Below, piece by piece: positions 1 to 7,748 of a stretch of DNA of 34,199 nucleotides. The stretch's first letter is position 1. Every line of letters begins with the position of its first letter. The notes below the pieces were generated by a model. The model worked only from the letters and a program-made list of their open reading frames with translations. It was not told the DNA's origin and did not search any database. This DNA comes from Prevotella sp. (GTDB taxonomy: Bacteria; Bacteroidota; Bacteroidia; Bacteroidales; Bacteroidaceae): contig JAFVHN010000025.1 of NCBI GenBank assembly GCA_017474515.1, positions 1-34,199 of the forward strand. The letters are read 5' to 3'. The position numbers and the translations under genes were made by a program.

Positions 1-156
1 AAGAGTGAAGAGTGAAGAATGAAGAGTGAAGAGTGAATTAGCCCACCCCCTGCCCCTCCCATAGGAGGGGAGAACTACCGCCAACTGGCTTTCCCCCAAG
101 GGAGGGATGAGAGGGGGCTAATTCATTCTTCACTCTTCATTCTTCACTCTTCACTT
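1..156. repeat. Heptamer-armed palindromic element
   Basis: Five heptamers of the form GAGTGAA (one is GAATGAA) occupy 3-37. Five complementary heptamers (TTCACTC or TTCATTC, the last TTCACTT) occupy 122-156. Between them, 38-121 is a C/G-rich imperfect palindrome that begins TTAGCCC and ends GGGCTAA, with an inner CCCCTCCC..GGAGGGG hairpin. A related C/G-rich core plus heptamers is found at 24117-24224. The element lies directly 3' of the pectinesterase gene on the minus strand and may act as its terminator. It codes for nothing visible, and its left end may extend beyond the window. Confidence 0.8.
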
Positions 157-163
157 ATTTCGC

Positions 164-3100
164 TTATTTCACCAGCTTCGTGGTGACGGTCTTGCCACTC
201 TTCAGCGTCTGAACGCGGATGATGATGCCGCGGGCACTCTCTGAAGTCCGCATGCCGTCGATGCTGTAATAGGTGGTGTTCACCACGTCGTCACCGGAAA
301 CTTCCACAAGCTCAATGCCCGTGGGGTCGTAAGCAATACCGAAGCCGCCCATGGCGTTGGCAGCACGCACGGTGATGTTTCCGTCGATGCCGCTGACGTT
401 ATAACTGCGGTCGGTGGTAACGGCTTTCAGATGGTTGTCCACGAAGATGGCAAAGAGCGTTGCATCGGAAGAAGCCTCCCAAGTGACCACGCCGCCCTCA
501 ACCTTGAGGTTGTTCACCACGGCCTGCACGGTGGCCTCCTGCGGTGTCCAGTTGGTGAACACCTTGTCGATGGTGTATTCGGCGGCCTGCTCGGCGGTGA
601 GGATGGTTTCCATTTCGTTCACGTCCTTGTCCTTGACGAACTTCACGATATTGCTCTCGGGCGACACGACGTTGCCTTCGGGGTCAACGGAACGATATTC
701 CACGAACCTGTCGGCCACCACGTTCATGCCCTGTGGCGTGAAGCGGGTTGCGGAAATCTCCGTGGGCTGGTTGAGCGTGGTGTTGAGGAATGCCAGTCGC
801 GACACACCGCCCCATGCGCGGCCGAAGTTGAACTTCGCCGCCTTGTTCTCGACGGTGCACTGGTTGAACACGTAGCCGTAGTGGTTGCTGGCGTCGATAT
901 ACGGTGCGGTGAGGGTGGCCTCTCCGCTCTTTCCTGTTGCCGAGCGCGACTCAGCCACGAGGAGACAACGGTCGTAGAACACGTCGCCGCCGCCGCAGAG
1001 GAAGTCAACGCATCCGTGCAATTCGCTGGTTTCCCAATAGAACTGAGAGTTGGAGTTGCTATAGTAAGTGTCCTGATACGACAACATGCGCACGTTCTTG
1101 CTGATGGTGCGCTGGCCCTTGTCTTGCAGGCAAACGGCGCGTCCGCCCACCTGTCCGGCGGCCCCGGCACCATAGTAGTCGAGGGCGTTTTGCAATGTCA
1201 GGTCTTGCAAGTAGAGGTTCGAACTGGTGTTGAGGATGGTGGCTGTGGTGCCGATGCCCTCAATGGCGCGGTCGGGAGCATTCTTGATGATGGTGCCCTC
1301 CATGGATTGTCCCACCAGCGAGAGGTTGCTCCGGCTGATGGTGGTGAGCACGGTTTCGCCAAGGTCGTAGGTGGCGTCGGGCAGGAAGATGACTTGGCGG
1401 TCGGTGCCCTGCAGGCCGTTGGCCAGCTCAAGCATGGTGAGGAGGTTGCTGCCGTTCTCTGTGTCGGTTTCCCCGAGCTTCACGATGTAGAGGTTGGTGC
1501 CCTCCACCTGCGTGTAGGGATTGTCGGACATGTTCACGATGCTGATGTTATGGATGTATGTGGCCCCGCTGGGGAAGGTGAGCGTCAGCTCTCCGCCGCC
1601 CTGTGCGCCGTCATACTGCAATGTGGTGGAAGCGCCGTCGCTGCTGGCTTTTGCGCTCACCGAGCCCACCACGGTCGAGCCGTCGGGAGCCGTCAGCGTG
1701 AGGTCGCCGCTGGCGGAATACTGGCAGAGGCCAATCTTCACATAGCCCTTTCCGGCCATGGTCAGCTTCACCTTGTCGCCGCCGGCAAATGCCCATCCGT
1801 GCTGTTTGTCGTGCCAATAGCCGCTGCCTTCCATGTCGAGCATTTCATGGTCGGCGGGGTCGAAGTACATGTCGGTGAGGTCGTAGTCGTAGCGGGCCGT
1901 CGTCGTGGCCTGCTCGATGCGTGTGACGAGTGCAAAGAGATTCGTGTTTTCGGTGAAGGCGTCGCCAATCTTGTACTTGCGGTTGCCGCTTCCGCTCAGT
2001 GCTGCCGCCCATCCGCGGAAGGCGCTGCCCTCGGCCACGGTCACTTTCGAGGCATCAACGTCGAACTGCTCGATGGGTGCATCCTTCTCAATGGTCTGCG
2101 TGCCCAACACGGTGGTGCCGTCAACATCATAGTAGGTAAGCGTGAAGTCGGGCTTCTGCACGAAGTTGGCCACCCACTTCATGGTGATGTTGTTGTGGGT
2201 GACGGGAATGGTGACCACGCAACCGGTGTTGTCACCCTCGTAAATGATTGTTCCCACGGTGCCTTCCTTGGCCACCACGTCGCTGACGGGGTTGGCGGCA
2301 CTGATCATGGTTTCCTTCTTCGAGAGTTCAATTGTTGCCACATAGTCGTCGCCGCTGATGGCGAAGGTCTTCTCAACGTCGTAGGTCACGCCGTTGGCCA
2401 CGAACGACGAGAGGATGGGAATTTCCTGCTTCTTGCCGTTCAGGGTGCCTTCAATGACGATGTCGGCAAATCCGTACTGCTTGTTGTTGGCCAGGCTATA
2501 GAGGTTAAGCTGCAAGCCACATTCACCTTCGCCGGCCGTGGCTCCTGAAAGCTCGAAGGAATAGACCGACGGCCCTTCGCCGTTGTTGTTGCGGTTGGGC
2601 GTTTCACCTTCTGCCAATACCAGTTTGTCGCCGTTGGGGCTCACCCATGCGATGTCAATCTTTCCGCCGTCGGTTCCCCAGCGGTTGGCTTTGAGCGTTA
2701 CCTTCGACGGGGTGAACGTCAGTCCGGGATAGGGACGGATGAGGAACTTGATGGCGTTGCTCTCGTCGGGTGCCGACTGCTGCTCGGTGGGGTTGATTTG
2801 CGTCAGCGTGATGTCGTTGTGGGCGCGGCTTCCGAAGTAGTTGAGGTTGCTGCCCAGTGTGACCTTGCTGGTGAGGAAGAACTCCTCGGCCTCTCCGAAG
2901 TTGGCCTTCTGGTCGGGCGTGCCCAGGTTGTAGGGGAATGTTGCGGTGACGGCCTCGTTCTCCAGGTCGGTCTTGACGGCCTGCACCGAGATAAACGGCA
3001 TGTAGGTGGCGTTGTAGATGGTCAGCGTGGTTGCCCCGCCGCTATAGGTGCCGTAGGTGATGTTGTTCACGCGGTCCTGGTGCCAGCAGTTGTTCTCGGC

Positions 3101-4378
3101 GGGCACGTTGAAGGCCAGCACTTCCTCGCCGTTGGCGTTTTTCACGGTCACGGTGGCGCTGCCATATTGGCAGTTGCCGATGCCTATCTTCACGTCGCCG
3201 GGCACCTTCACCGTAGCGGTGGTCTTGGTCCAGCCGTGCGAGTCGTCGTGCCAGATGCCGTCAACCACGATGTTGGCGCCGGGGTCGTCGGCGGCCACGC
3301 GCTGCTGGGTGCCGTCCTCGTTGATGATGACGCCGAACCTGATGTTCGTCCCCTCCACCTTTTCGTCGTTGTTGACAAGGCTTCCGGTGAGGTTGACTTC
3401 AATGTCGCGCCACGGCGTTTCCACCTGTGGCGTGGCCTTTTCGCCCGTCACCTTCAGGTTTTTCACTTCCCATGTTGCCGCCGATTGTTCGGTGCTGGTG
3501 TAGATGAATGCGAATTGCATTTTCTTTCCCTCGAAGGCCGAGAGGTCCACCACGGCCTCCACGAATTTCCAGTCCTGTCCGGTCATGTAGGTGGGAATGG
3601 TCACCACCTGCCACTCTCCGCCGCTGGCCCTGGCCTTGAGCACAGCCTCCTGTTGCATGTTCGAGAAAAATTTTCCCGTATGCTCAAAGGCGAGCGTCAC
3701 GTTCTTGTAGTTGGAAAGGTCCACCTCGGGCGAGATGAGCCAGGCCTCCGTGGCGTAGCGCACGCCCTCTATGTATGCCGACGCCTTGGCACCGTATTGC
3801 GGGTCTTGCACCCACACATGGTCGATGCCCTGCGGCAATTGCCCCTCGTCAACGGTGAAGCCGCCGAAGTCGGTGAGGAACGTCACGTTCAGGATGTCCT
3901 CGTCGGGCTGCGGCAGAGGCGGTTCTTCGCCACCCCCGCCCGTGGTCACGGTGATGGAGTTGATTTGCGTGTTCGCATTCACGGTGAACACCACCTGGGT
4001 GGCATCGCCCGTCCATTCCTTGCCGTTGACGGCACCCGCGGAGGGCGTCACGTCCAGCTTGGTGGCGTTGAACACGATGTGGCTCATGGCCTCATCCGAT
4101 GAAATGGTGAAGCTGCCCGAATAGCAGCGCAGTTGCGGCCCGCCGTTGGTGCCCCAGAAGCGGTTAGCGTTGTTCACGCCCTCGGCGGCCGGCGACACGC
4201 TCACGGTGATGCCGTCCTGCGTGTAGGTCCACGTTTCGGTGATGTCGCCATCGTGCGAGTCCTGCGATGAGGTGGGCAGGTTCATGGCGTTGAAGTCTAT
4301 CAAGACCTCAGCGGCCCGCACCTGTCCCAGCAACAATGCCAGTAGCGCAAGCAATGGCCAGCGTAATGTTTTGTTCAT
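164..4378 (-). CDS. Secreted multidomain pectin methylesterase (CE8)
   Basis: A 1404-residue exported protein predicted to remove methyl esters from pectin outside the cell. A signal peptide covers about residues 1-22 (ending QVRA). A choice-of-anchor-J-like beta-sandwich lies at about 165-310. Two related modules, at about 330-475 and 835-970, each carry WHDxxHGW followed by VKIGxxQY. The CE8 right-handed beta-helix spans about 1000-1270 and keeps the family's catalytic residues: Asp in QDTYY (about 1100), Asp in VDFLCGGG (about 1124) and Arg in GRAWGG (about 1184). The C-terminus (YYSIDGM ... KTVTTKLVK) resembles the C-terminal sorting domain common in secreted Prevotella proteins. The family norm for CE8 alone is about 300-400 residues, so most of this protein is accessory modules. 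The start at 4378 puts the signal peptide at the N-terminus. The nearby susC/susD operon suggests a shared role in pectin use, but this gene is transcribed separately. Confidence 0.9.
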   Translation of the reverse strand: MNKTLRWPLLALLALLLGQVRAAEVLIDFNAMNLPTSSQDSHDGDITETWTYTQDGITVSVSPAAEGVNNANRFWGTNGGPQLRCYSGSFTISSDEAMSHIVFNATKLDVTPSAGAVNGKEWTGDATQVVFTVNANTQINSITVTTGGGGEEPPLPQPDEDILNVTFLTDFGGFTVDEGQLPQGIDHVWVQDPQYGAKASAYIEGVRYATEAWLISPEVDLSNYKNVTLAFEHTGKFFSNMQQEAVLKARASGGEWQVVTIPTYMTGQDWKFVEAVVDLSAFEGKKMQFAFIYTSTEQSAATWEVKNLKVTGEKATPQVETPWRDIEVNLTGSLVNNDEKVEGTNIRFGVIINEDGTQQRVAADDPGANIVVDGIWHDDSHGWTKTTATVKVPGDVKIGIGNCQYGSATVTVKNANGEEVLAFNVPAENNCWHQDRVNNITYGTYSGGATTLTIYNATYMPFISVQAVKTDLENEAVTATFPYNLGTPDQKANFGEAEEFFLTSKVTLGSNLNYFGSRAHNDITLTQINPTEQQSAPDESNAIKFLIRPYPGLTFTPSKVTLKANRWGTDGGKIDIAWVSPNGDKLVLAEGETPNRNNNGEGPSVYSFELSGATAGEGECGLQLNLYSLANNKQYGFADIVIEGTLNGKKQEIPILSSFVANGVTYDVEKTFAISGDDYVATIELSKKETMISAANPVSDVVAKEGTVGTIIYEGDNTGCVVTIPVTHNNITMKWVANFVQKPDFTLTYYDVDGTTVLGTQTIEKDAPIEQFDVDASKVTVAEGSAFRGWAAALSGSGNRKYKIGDAFTENTNLFALVTRIEQATTTARYDYDLTDMYFDPADHEMLDMEGSGYWHDKQHGWAFAGGDKVKLTMAGKGYVKIGLCQYSASGDLTLTAPDGSTVVGSVSAKASSDGASTTLQYDGAQGGGELTLTFPSGATYIHNISIVNMSDNPYTQVEGTNLYIVKLGETDTENGSNLLTMLELANGLQGTDRQVIFLPDATYDLGETVLTTISRSNLSLVGQSMEGTIIKNAPDRAIEGIGTTATILNTSSNLYLQDLTLQNALDYYGAGAAGQVGGRAVCLQDKGQRTISKNVRMLSYQDTYYSNSNSQFYWETSELHGCVDFLCGGGDVFYDRCLLVAESRSATGKSGEATLTAPYIDASNHYGYVFNQCTVENKAAKFNFGRAWGGVSRLAFLNTTLNQPTEISATRFTPQGMNVVADRFVEYRSVDPEGNVVSPESNIVKFVKDKDVNEMETILTAEQAAEYTIDKVFTNWTPQEATVQAVVNNLKVEGGVVTWEASSDATLFAIFVDNHLKAVTTDRSYNVSGIDGNITVRAANAMGGFGIAYDPTGIELVEVSGDDVVNTTYYSIDGMRTSESARGIIIRVQTLKSGKTVTTKLVK

Positions 4379-4466
4379 AATGCTTTGGTTTTTAGTAGTT
4401 AATATTAAAATTTGATTTGATGATAATAGACTTGTCGGCGTGGCGATGCCCCGTGGCTGTTATGAA

Positions 4467-4503
4467 CAAAAAACGCACCGTGGCCTACCACGGTGCGAAA
4501 TTA
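4467..4503 (-). promoter_or_regulatory. Leader hairpin plus U-tract upstream of pectinesterase
   Basis: On the minus strand a perfect 10-bp stem (4474-4483 pairs with 4488-4497, loop of 4) is followed by a run of six T (4473-4468), which is the form of an intrinsic terminator. It lies about 90 nt upstream of the pectinesterase ATG. A weak -7 element, TAATTTCG, is at 4503-4496 and overlaps the stem. The palindrome could therefore be an operator over the promoter, or an attenuator if transcription starts further upstream. A second CCACGG on the minus strand, next to 4450-4456, could pair with the first stem arm instead. Confidence 0.45.
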
Positions 4504-4621
4504 CGAAAAAAAGGCGAAAGGCAGAAATTTTCCGCCCGATTTTTTATGAAAATTCATCCCTGCCAATTCTTCGTAGATACTGTTTCGCTTAAAAAAATAG
4601 GTGTTATTGCCATTTATTCAC

Positions 4622-4630
4622 TACCTTTGC
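4622..4630 (+). promoter_or_regulatory. Bacteroidota -7 promoter element for mutT
   Basis: TACCTTTGC matches the Bacteroidota -7 consensus TAnnTTTG and lies 19 nt upstream of the ATG at 4649. No good -33 TTG is seen at the usual spacing. The element rules out the longer reading frame that would start at 4601. Confidence 0.65.
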
Positions 4631-4648
4631 AGCCAGAAATCGGTTGTT

Positions 4649-5056
4649 ATGAAAGAAAAAAGGATTGAGGTCGTGGCGGCGGTGATAGTGCATGGCGGGC
4701 GGGTGCTGGCCACGCAACGCGGCTACGGCGACATGAAAGACGGATGGGAGTTTCCCGGCGGAAAGATAGAGGCCGGCGAAACGCCCGAGGAGGCCCTGCG
4801 CCGCGAGATACGCGAGGAACTGAAAATGGTCATCGAGGTGCGGCAACTCATCGGAACGGTGGAATGGGACTACCCGAGATTCCACCTCACCATGCACTGC
4901 TATTGGTGCGGCGTGGAGGGCGGGCGGCTGACGCTACTGGAGCACGAGGCGGCGCGGTGGCTCGCCCGCGAAGAGCTGGACAGCGTGGACTGGCTGCCCG
5001 CCGACCGGCTGATTTTGGGAAAGGTGGGAGCAGGCTTGGAAACGCCACCAGCCTGA
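4649..5056 (+). CDS. mutT: Nudix hydrolase, MutT-like (8-oxo-dGTP diphosphatase)
   Basis: A 135-residue cytosolic pyrophosphohydrolase, probably cleansing the nucleotide pool of 8-oxo-dGTP. The Nudix box occupies residues 38-60: G38, E44, R52-E53, E56-E57 follow the GX5EX7REUXEEXGU pattern, except that the last glycine is Lys59. The GGKIEAGETPEEA stretch closely resembles that of classical MutT. The start at 4649 was chosen because TACCTTTGC lies just upstream and the protein then begins at the usual point for the family. The gene stands alone and is followed by a 371-bp gap with a repeat element. Exact substrate is inferred, since Nudix enzymes with MutT-like boxes also include CTP and other NTP hydrolases. 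Confidence 0.88.
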   Translation: MKEKRIEVVAAVIVHGGRVLATQRGYGDMKDGWEFPGGKIEAGETPEEALRREIREELKMVIEVRQLIGTVEWDYPRFHLTMHCYWCGVEGGRLTLLEHEAARWLAREELDSVDWLPADRLILGKVGAGLETPPA

Positions 5057-5089
5057 GCCCTTTCGCATGGATAGCACCCCAGGTAGTTT

Positions 5090-5294
5090 TTTATGAAAAA
5101 TTTTGACAAAACCGGCCGTTTTTCCGCTGGTTCCGTAAACCGCTGAATTTCAGCGGTTTGCAAATCGCCCGGAGTTTGACCGCAAATTTCTCCTCTCAAT
5201 CTTCAAGATTTCTCCTCTCGATCTTCAAAATCTCTCCCCGAGATTTGCGGTCAAACTCTCCGGGGTGTTCAAAAAACGGTAAAATATTTTGACA
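5090..5294 (-). repeat. 205-bp palindromic repeat, copy A (reverse orientation)
   Basis: One of four related elements in the window. It carries inverted arms TTTGACCGCAAATTT (5175-5189) and AGATTTGCGGTCAAA (5241-5255) around a 51-bp purine/pyrimidine-biased centre. Read on the minus strand, its centre differs from that of copy C at a single position. Both outer flanks (TTTTGTCAAGATTTTTTACC-like) are also conserved. It fills most of the 371-bp gap between mutT and higB, ending about 90 bp before the higB promoter. No reading frame is supported. Confidence 0.85.
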
Positions 5295-5379
5295 TTCCTC
5301 TCCGCAAACTTTTCGATTTTCCAATCATCATGAAAAGACAGGGTGGCAGGGAAAGTGTTTCAGAAAAACTGAACAATAT

Positions 5380-5410
5380 TTTGGTATTCTGAATTTTTGT
5401 TATACCTTTG
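5380..5410 (+). promoter_or_regulatory. Promoter of higBA
   Basis: TTTG (5380-5383) is separated by 19 bp from TACCTTTG (5403-5410), which is a textbook Bacteroidota promoter. The higB ATG follows 17 nt after the -7 element, so the leader is about 10 nt long. Confidence 0.8.
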
Positions 5411-5427
5411 CACAAAAGACAGGTGGT

Positions 5428-5724
5428 ATGAGAATAATCGCTAAAAGCACACTGATTGCATACTACACCAAGAACCCCCAGGCCAGAACTGCTCTCGAGG
5501 ATTGGTACGAAAAGACAAAAGAAGCAGACTGGAAATGTTATGCAGACATCAAGCAGACGTTCAACAGTGTGGACAGCGTTGGAAACAAGCGGTATGTTTT
5601 CAACATCAAAGGCAATGATTTCCGGCTGGTGGTAATCATACTGTTTACACCCCAAAGAGTCTATATCCGCTTTGTTGGCAGCCATTCTGATTACGATAAG
5701 ATTTCTGACATTCAACATATATAG
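5428..5724 (+). CDS. higB: HigB-family toxin (mRNA interferase)
   Basis: A 98-residue protein of the HigB toxin family (RelE fold), which cleaves mRNA on or near the ribosome when its antitoxin is lost. Diagnostic segments are the start MRIIAKSTL, the middle ADWKCYADIKQTF, then VFNIKGNDFRLVV and the C-terminal VYIRFVGSHSDYDKI. Length is normal for the family. The antitoxin gene starts 2 nt after its stop, so the two are one operon with the toxin first, the usual higBA order. The promoter at 5380-5410 gives a very short leader. Activity is inferred from family membership. Confidence 0.9.
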   Translation: MRIIAKSTLIAYYTKNPQARTALEDWYEKTKEADWKCYADIKQTFNSVDSVGNKRYVFNIKGNDFRLVVIILFTPQRVYIRFVGSHSDYDKISDIQHI

Positions 5725-5726
5725 CC

Positions 5727-6092
5727 ATGGCACAGATAAAAAGTGAAAAAGAATATCGCAAGCTCATGCAGCGCATAGAGGAATTGCTTGAGGTCGTTGA
5801 CGACGAGACTCCAAAGGATGACATCAACTATATAGAATTGGATGCGCTTTCTGACTTGGTAGAAGAATATGAAGACATTCACTATCCTATTGGAAAACCC
5901 ACATTGGTAGATACCATCAAGCTGCGCCTGTATGAAATGAACATCACGCAGGCCAAGCTTGCAGAAATGCTGGGGATTAGTCCTGCCCGTGTCAGCGACA
6001 TCATGCGTGGGAAATGTGAACCCACTCTCAAAATCGGAAGAGAACTTTGCCAAAAGCTGAATATCAGCCCCTCTGTGGTTTTAGGAGTGTAG
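5727..6092 (+). CDS. higA: HigA-family antitoxin, XRE-type HTH
   Basis: A 121-residue antitoxin that should bind and neutralise HigB and repress the shared promoter. The N-terminal half is acidic and helical (residues 5-55). An XRE-type helix-turn-helix covers about residues 63-117, with the recognition region ITQAKLAEMLGISPARVSDI. It starts 2 nt after higB, which implies translational coupling. No clear operator palindrome was identified at the promoter. The pair lies between the pectinesterase gene and the susC/susD operon, both on the other strand. Confidence 0.9.
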   Translation: MAQIKSEKEYRKLMQRIEELLEVVDDETPKDDINYIELDALSDLVEEYEDIHYPIGKPTLVDTIKLRLYEMNITQAKLAEMLGISPARVSDIMRGKCEPTLKIGRELCQKLNISPSVVLGV

Positions 6093-6137
6093 GTTTTTCA
6101 AGTTAGCACGGCAAAGTCGTTTGGTAGTTTCTTTCCT

Positions 6138-6146
6138 TAAATTTGC
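6138..6146 (+). promoter_or_regulatory. Bacteroidota -7 promoter element (HhH gene)
   Basis: TAAATTTGC matches TAnnTTTG and lies 22 nt upstream of the ATG at 6168. The only TTTG upstream (6120-6123) is at a short 14-bp spacing, so the -33 part is weak. Confidence 0.6.
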
Positions 6147-6167
6147 AGCATCATCAAACATGTGGCA

Positions 6168-7112
6168 ATGAGCATCAAGGAGTTTTTCTATATGCAGAAA
6201 ACCGACCGTCGGCTGATGCAGATGATTGTGTGCGGCATCATCGTGGCCGCCAGCGTAGCGGTGTTCTTCGGCAGCCAGAGCGATGAGAGCCTGACGGCCG
6301 ACGGCATGGGCGGCGACTCCACGGCCACGGCGTCGGCGCCACCGGCTCGGCAGAAGATGCACCGCGCAGGCCCGGCGCAACAGCCCTATTACCGGCAGGA
6401 GGCGCCGGCGGAAAGGGCGCTCTTTGCCTTCGACCCCAACACGGCGGACAGCACGCAATTGCTGAGACTGGGGCTGAAGCCGTGGCAGGTGCGCAACATT
6501 TACAAATACCGAAGCAAGGGCGGCGTGTTCCGAGAGCCGCGCGACTTCGCCAAGGTTTACGGGCTCACCGTGGAGCAGTTCAGGGAGCTGGAGCCCTACA
6601 TACGCATTGCCGGCGACTATCGTCCGGCCTCCACGCTCTTGGAGGGCGACGACAGGCCGCGACCGGCGGCGACGGCGGCCAACAATGGCGACACCCTGCC
6701 GCGCACAGTGAAGCTGAAGGCGTGGGAGCAGATACCGCTGAACACCACCGACACGGCCCTGCTGAAGCGCGTGCCGGGCATAGGCAGCGCAAGGGCGAAG
6801 GCCATTGTGGAATACGGGAAAAGGCTGGGGGGATACCACGACGTGGGGCAGCTGCTGGAAATCTACGGCATGCCCGAGGAGGTGCTCGGGTACTTCTCGC
6901 TGGGCGAGGCGCCGCAACTGGTGCGCATCAACGTGAACAAGCTGACGCTGGAGCAGCTTCGCCGCCATCCCTACATCAGCTATTTCCAGGCCAAGGCCAT
7001 CGTGGACTACCGGCGCCTCTACGGGCCCCTGCACAGCCTTCAGGACCTGAGCCTGCATCGCGACTTCACGCCCGAGGCCATTGAGCGGCTGGCTCCCTAT
7101 GTGGAGTTTTGA
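6168..7112 (+). CDS. Membrane-anchored helix-hairpin-helix protein (ComEA-like)
   Basis: A 314-residue protein with one N-terminal membrane segment (about residues 17-34), a low-complexity linker (about 40-85) and three related helix-hairpin-helix repeats at about 87-147, 188-243 and 253-314. The middle one has the classic DNA-binding form VPGIGSARAKAIVEY (202-216). Each repeat starts with a version of the ComEA-type NxNxA/T pattern (DPNTADSTQL, PLNTTDTALL, NVNKLTLEQL). The topology suggests a periplasmic domain that binds DNA, as ComEA does in natural transformation, but no competence genes are nearby. The ATG at 6168 is preferred over a GTG at 6162, and the choice changes only two residues. 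Confidence 0.85.
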   Translation: MSIKEFFYMQKTDRRLMQMIVCGIIVAASVAVFFGSQSDESLTADGMGGDSTATASAPPARQKMHRAGPAQQPYYRQEAPAERALFAFDPNTADSTQLLRLGLKPWQVRNIYKYRSKGGVFREPRDFAKVYGLTVEQFRELEPYIRIAGDYRPASTLLEGDDRPRPAATAANNGDTLPRTVKLKAWEQIPLNTTDTALLKRVPGIGSARAKAIVEYGKRLGGYHDVGQLLEIYGMPEEVLGYFSLGEAPQLVRINVNKLTLEQLRRHPYISYFQAKAIVDYRRLYGPLHSLQDLSLHRDFTPEAIERLAPYVEF

Positions 7113-7176
7113 GCAACGGGGCGAGAAAAGCCCGAAAAAACTTGCGTGCTTTTTCGCCAATATCAAATTATTTCCT

Positions 7177-7185
7177 TAATTTTGC
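7177..7185 (+). promoter_or_regulatory. Bacteroidota -7 promoter element (MerR gene)
   Basis: TAATTTTGC fits TAnnTTTG and lies 36 nt upstream of the MerR-family ATG at 7221. No -33 TTG is evident. Confidence 0.6.
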
Positions 7186-7220
7186 AGCCTGAACAAGAAA
7201 GAACAAACCAAGTAAACAAT

Positions 7221-7568
7221 ATGGCACTCAACACGGACAAGAACCTGAAACTGTATTACACCATCAAGGAGGTGGCCGAGATGGTGGGCGTATCGGAAAG
7301 CAACCTGCGCTTCTGGGAAAAGGAGATTCCGCTCATCAAGCCGAAGACCACGGGCAACAACGTGCGGCAATACACCGAGAAAGACATTGAAAACATCCGT
7401 GCGGTGTATAACCTCGTGAAGGTGCGCGGCTTCAAGCTGAGCGCGGCGCGGAAGATGCTTCACGAAAACCGCCAGCAGGTAGATAAGAGCGCCAGGGTGA
7501 TGGAAGGCCTCATCAAGGTGCGCGACGAGCTGAAGGAACTGAAAAAGCAGCTCGACTACCTGACGTGA
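7221..7568 (+). CDS. Small MerR-family transcriptional regulator
   Basis: A 115-residue DNA-binding protein. A winged MerR helix-turn-helix spans about residues 12-80 (YYTIKEVAEMVGVSESNLR, then RQYTEKDIENI), followed by a short coiled coil (about 85-112, KVRDELKELKKQLDYL) that should drive dimerisation. There is no ligand-binding domain, as is usual for this short subgroup, which is common in Bacteroidota. It has its own promoter and a strong terminator. Target genes cannot be read from the sequence. Confidence 0.9.
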   Translation: MALNTDKNLKLYYTIKEVAEMVGVSESNLRFWEKEIPLIKPKTTGNNVRQYTEKDIENIRAVYNLVKVRGFKLSAARKMLHENRQQVDKSARVMEGLIKVRDELKELKKQLDYLT

Positions 7569-7581
7569 TGATTACTGCTGA

Positions 7582-7630
7582 AACGAGAAAAGGGAGCGCC
7601 ATTTCGCGCTCCCTTTTCTCGTTTTCTTTT
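7582..7630 (+). terminator. Rho-independent terminator after MerR gene
   Basis: A perfect 18-bp stem (7582-7599 with 7606-7623, loop of 6) is followed by a T-rich tail (TTTTCTTTT). It starts 13 nt after the MerR stop codon. Confidence 0.9.
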
Positions 7631-7689
7631 CTAGAAGCTCTAGATATTCTAGAAGCTCTAGATATTCTAGATAATCTAGAAGCTCTAGA
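7630..7689. repeat. 9-bp-period TCTAGA array (7 copies)
   Basis: The hexamer palindrome TCTAGA starts at 7630, 7639, 7648, 7657, 7666, 7675 and 7684, exactly every 9 bp, with 3-bp spacers such as AGC, TAT and TAA. It sits between the converging terminators of the MerR gene and the susC operon. The same pattern recurs at 15320-15425. No function is known to me. Confidence 0.95.
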
Positions 7690-7699
7690 TAATCTTGAA

Positions 7700-7740
7700 T
7701 AAAAAGAGGTAAAGCCCGCCCTGGGGCAGGGGCTTTACCT
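7700..7740 (-). terminator. Terminator of the susC-susD operon
   Basis: Read on the minus strand, AGGTAAAGCCCC pairs with GGGCTTTACCT and is followed by CTTTTTATT. It begins 8 nt after the stop of the last operon gene. Confidence 0.85.
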
Positions 7741-7748
7741 TTGCTCGG

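Noticed and set aside
431-2548. Long plus-strand reading frame (705 codons) opposite the pectinesterase
   Set aside because: Antisense to a clear CE8 enzyme, very rich in H, V and G from reverse-complement codon bias, no domain, no promoter.
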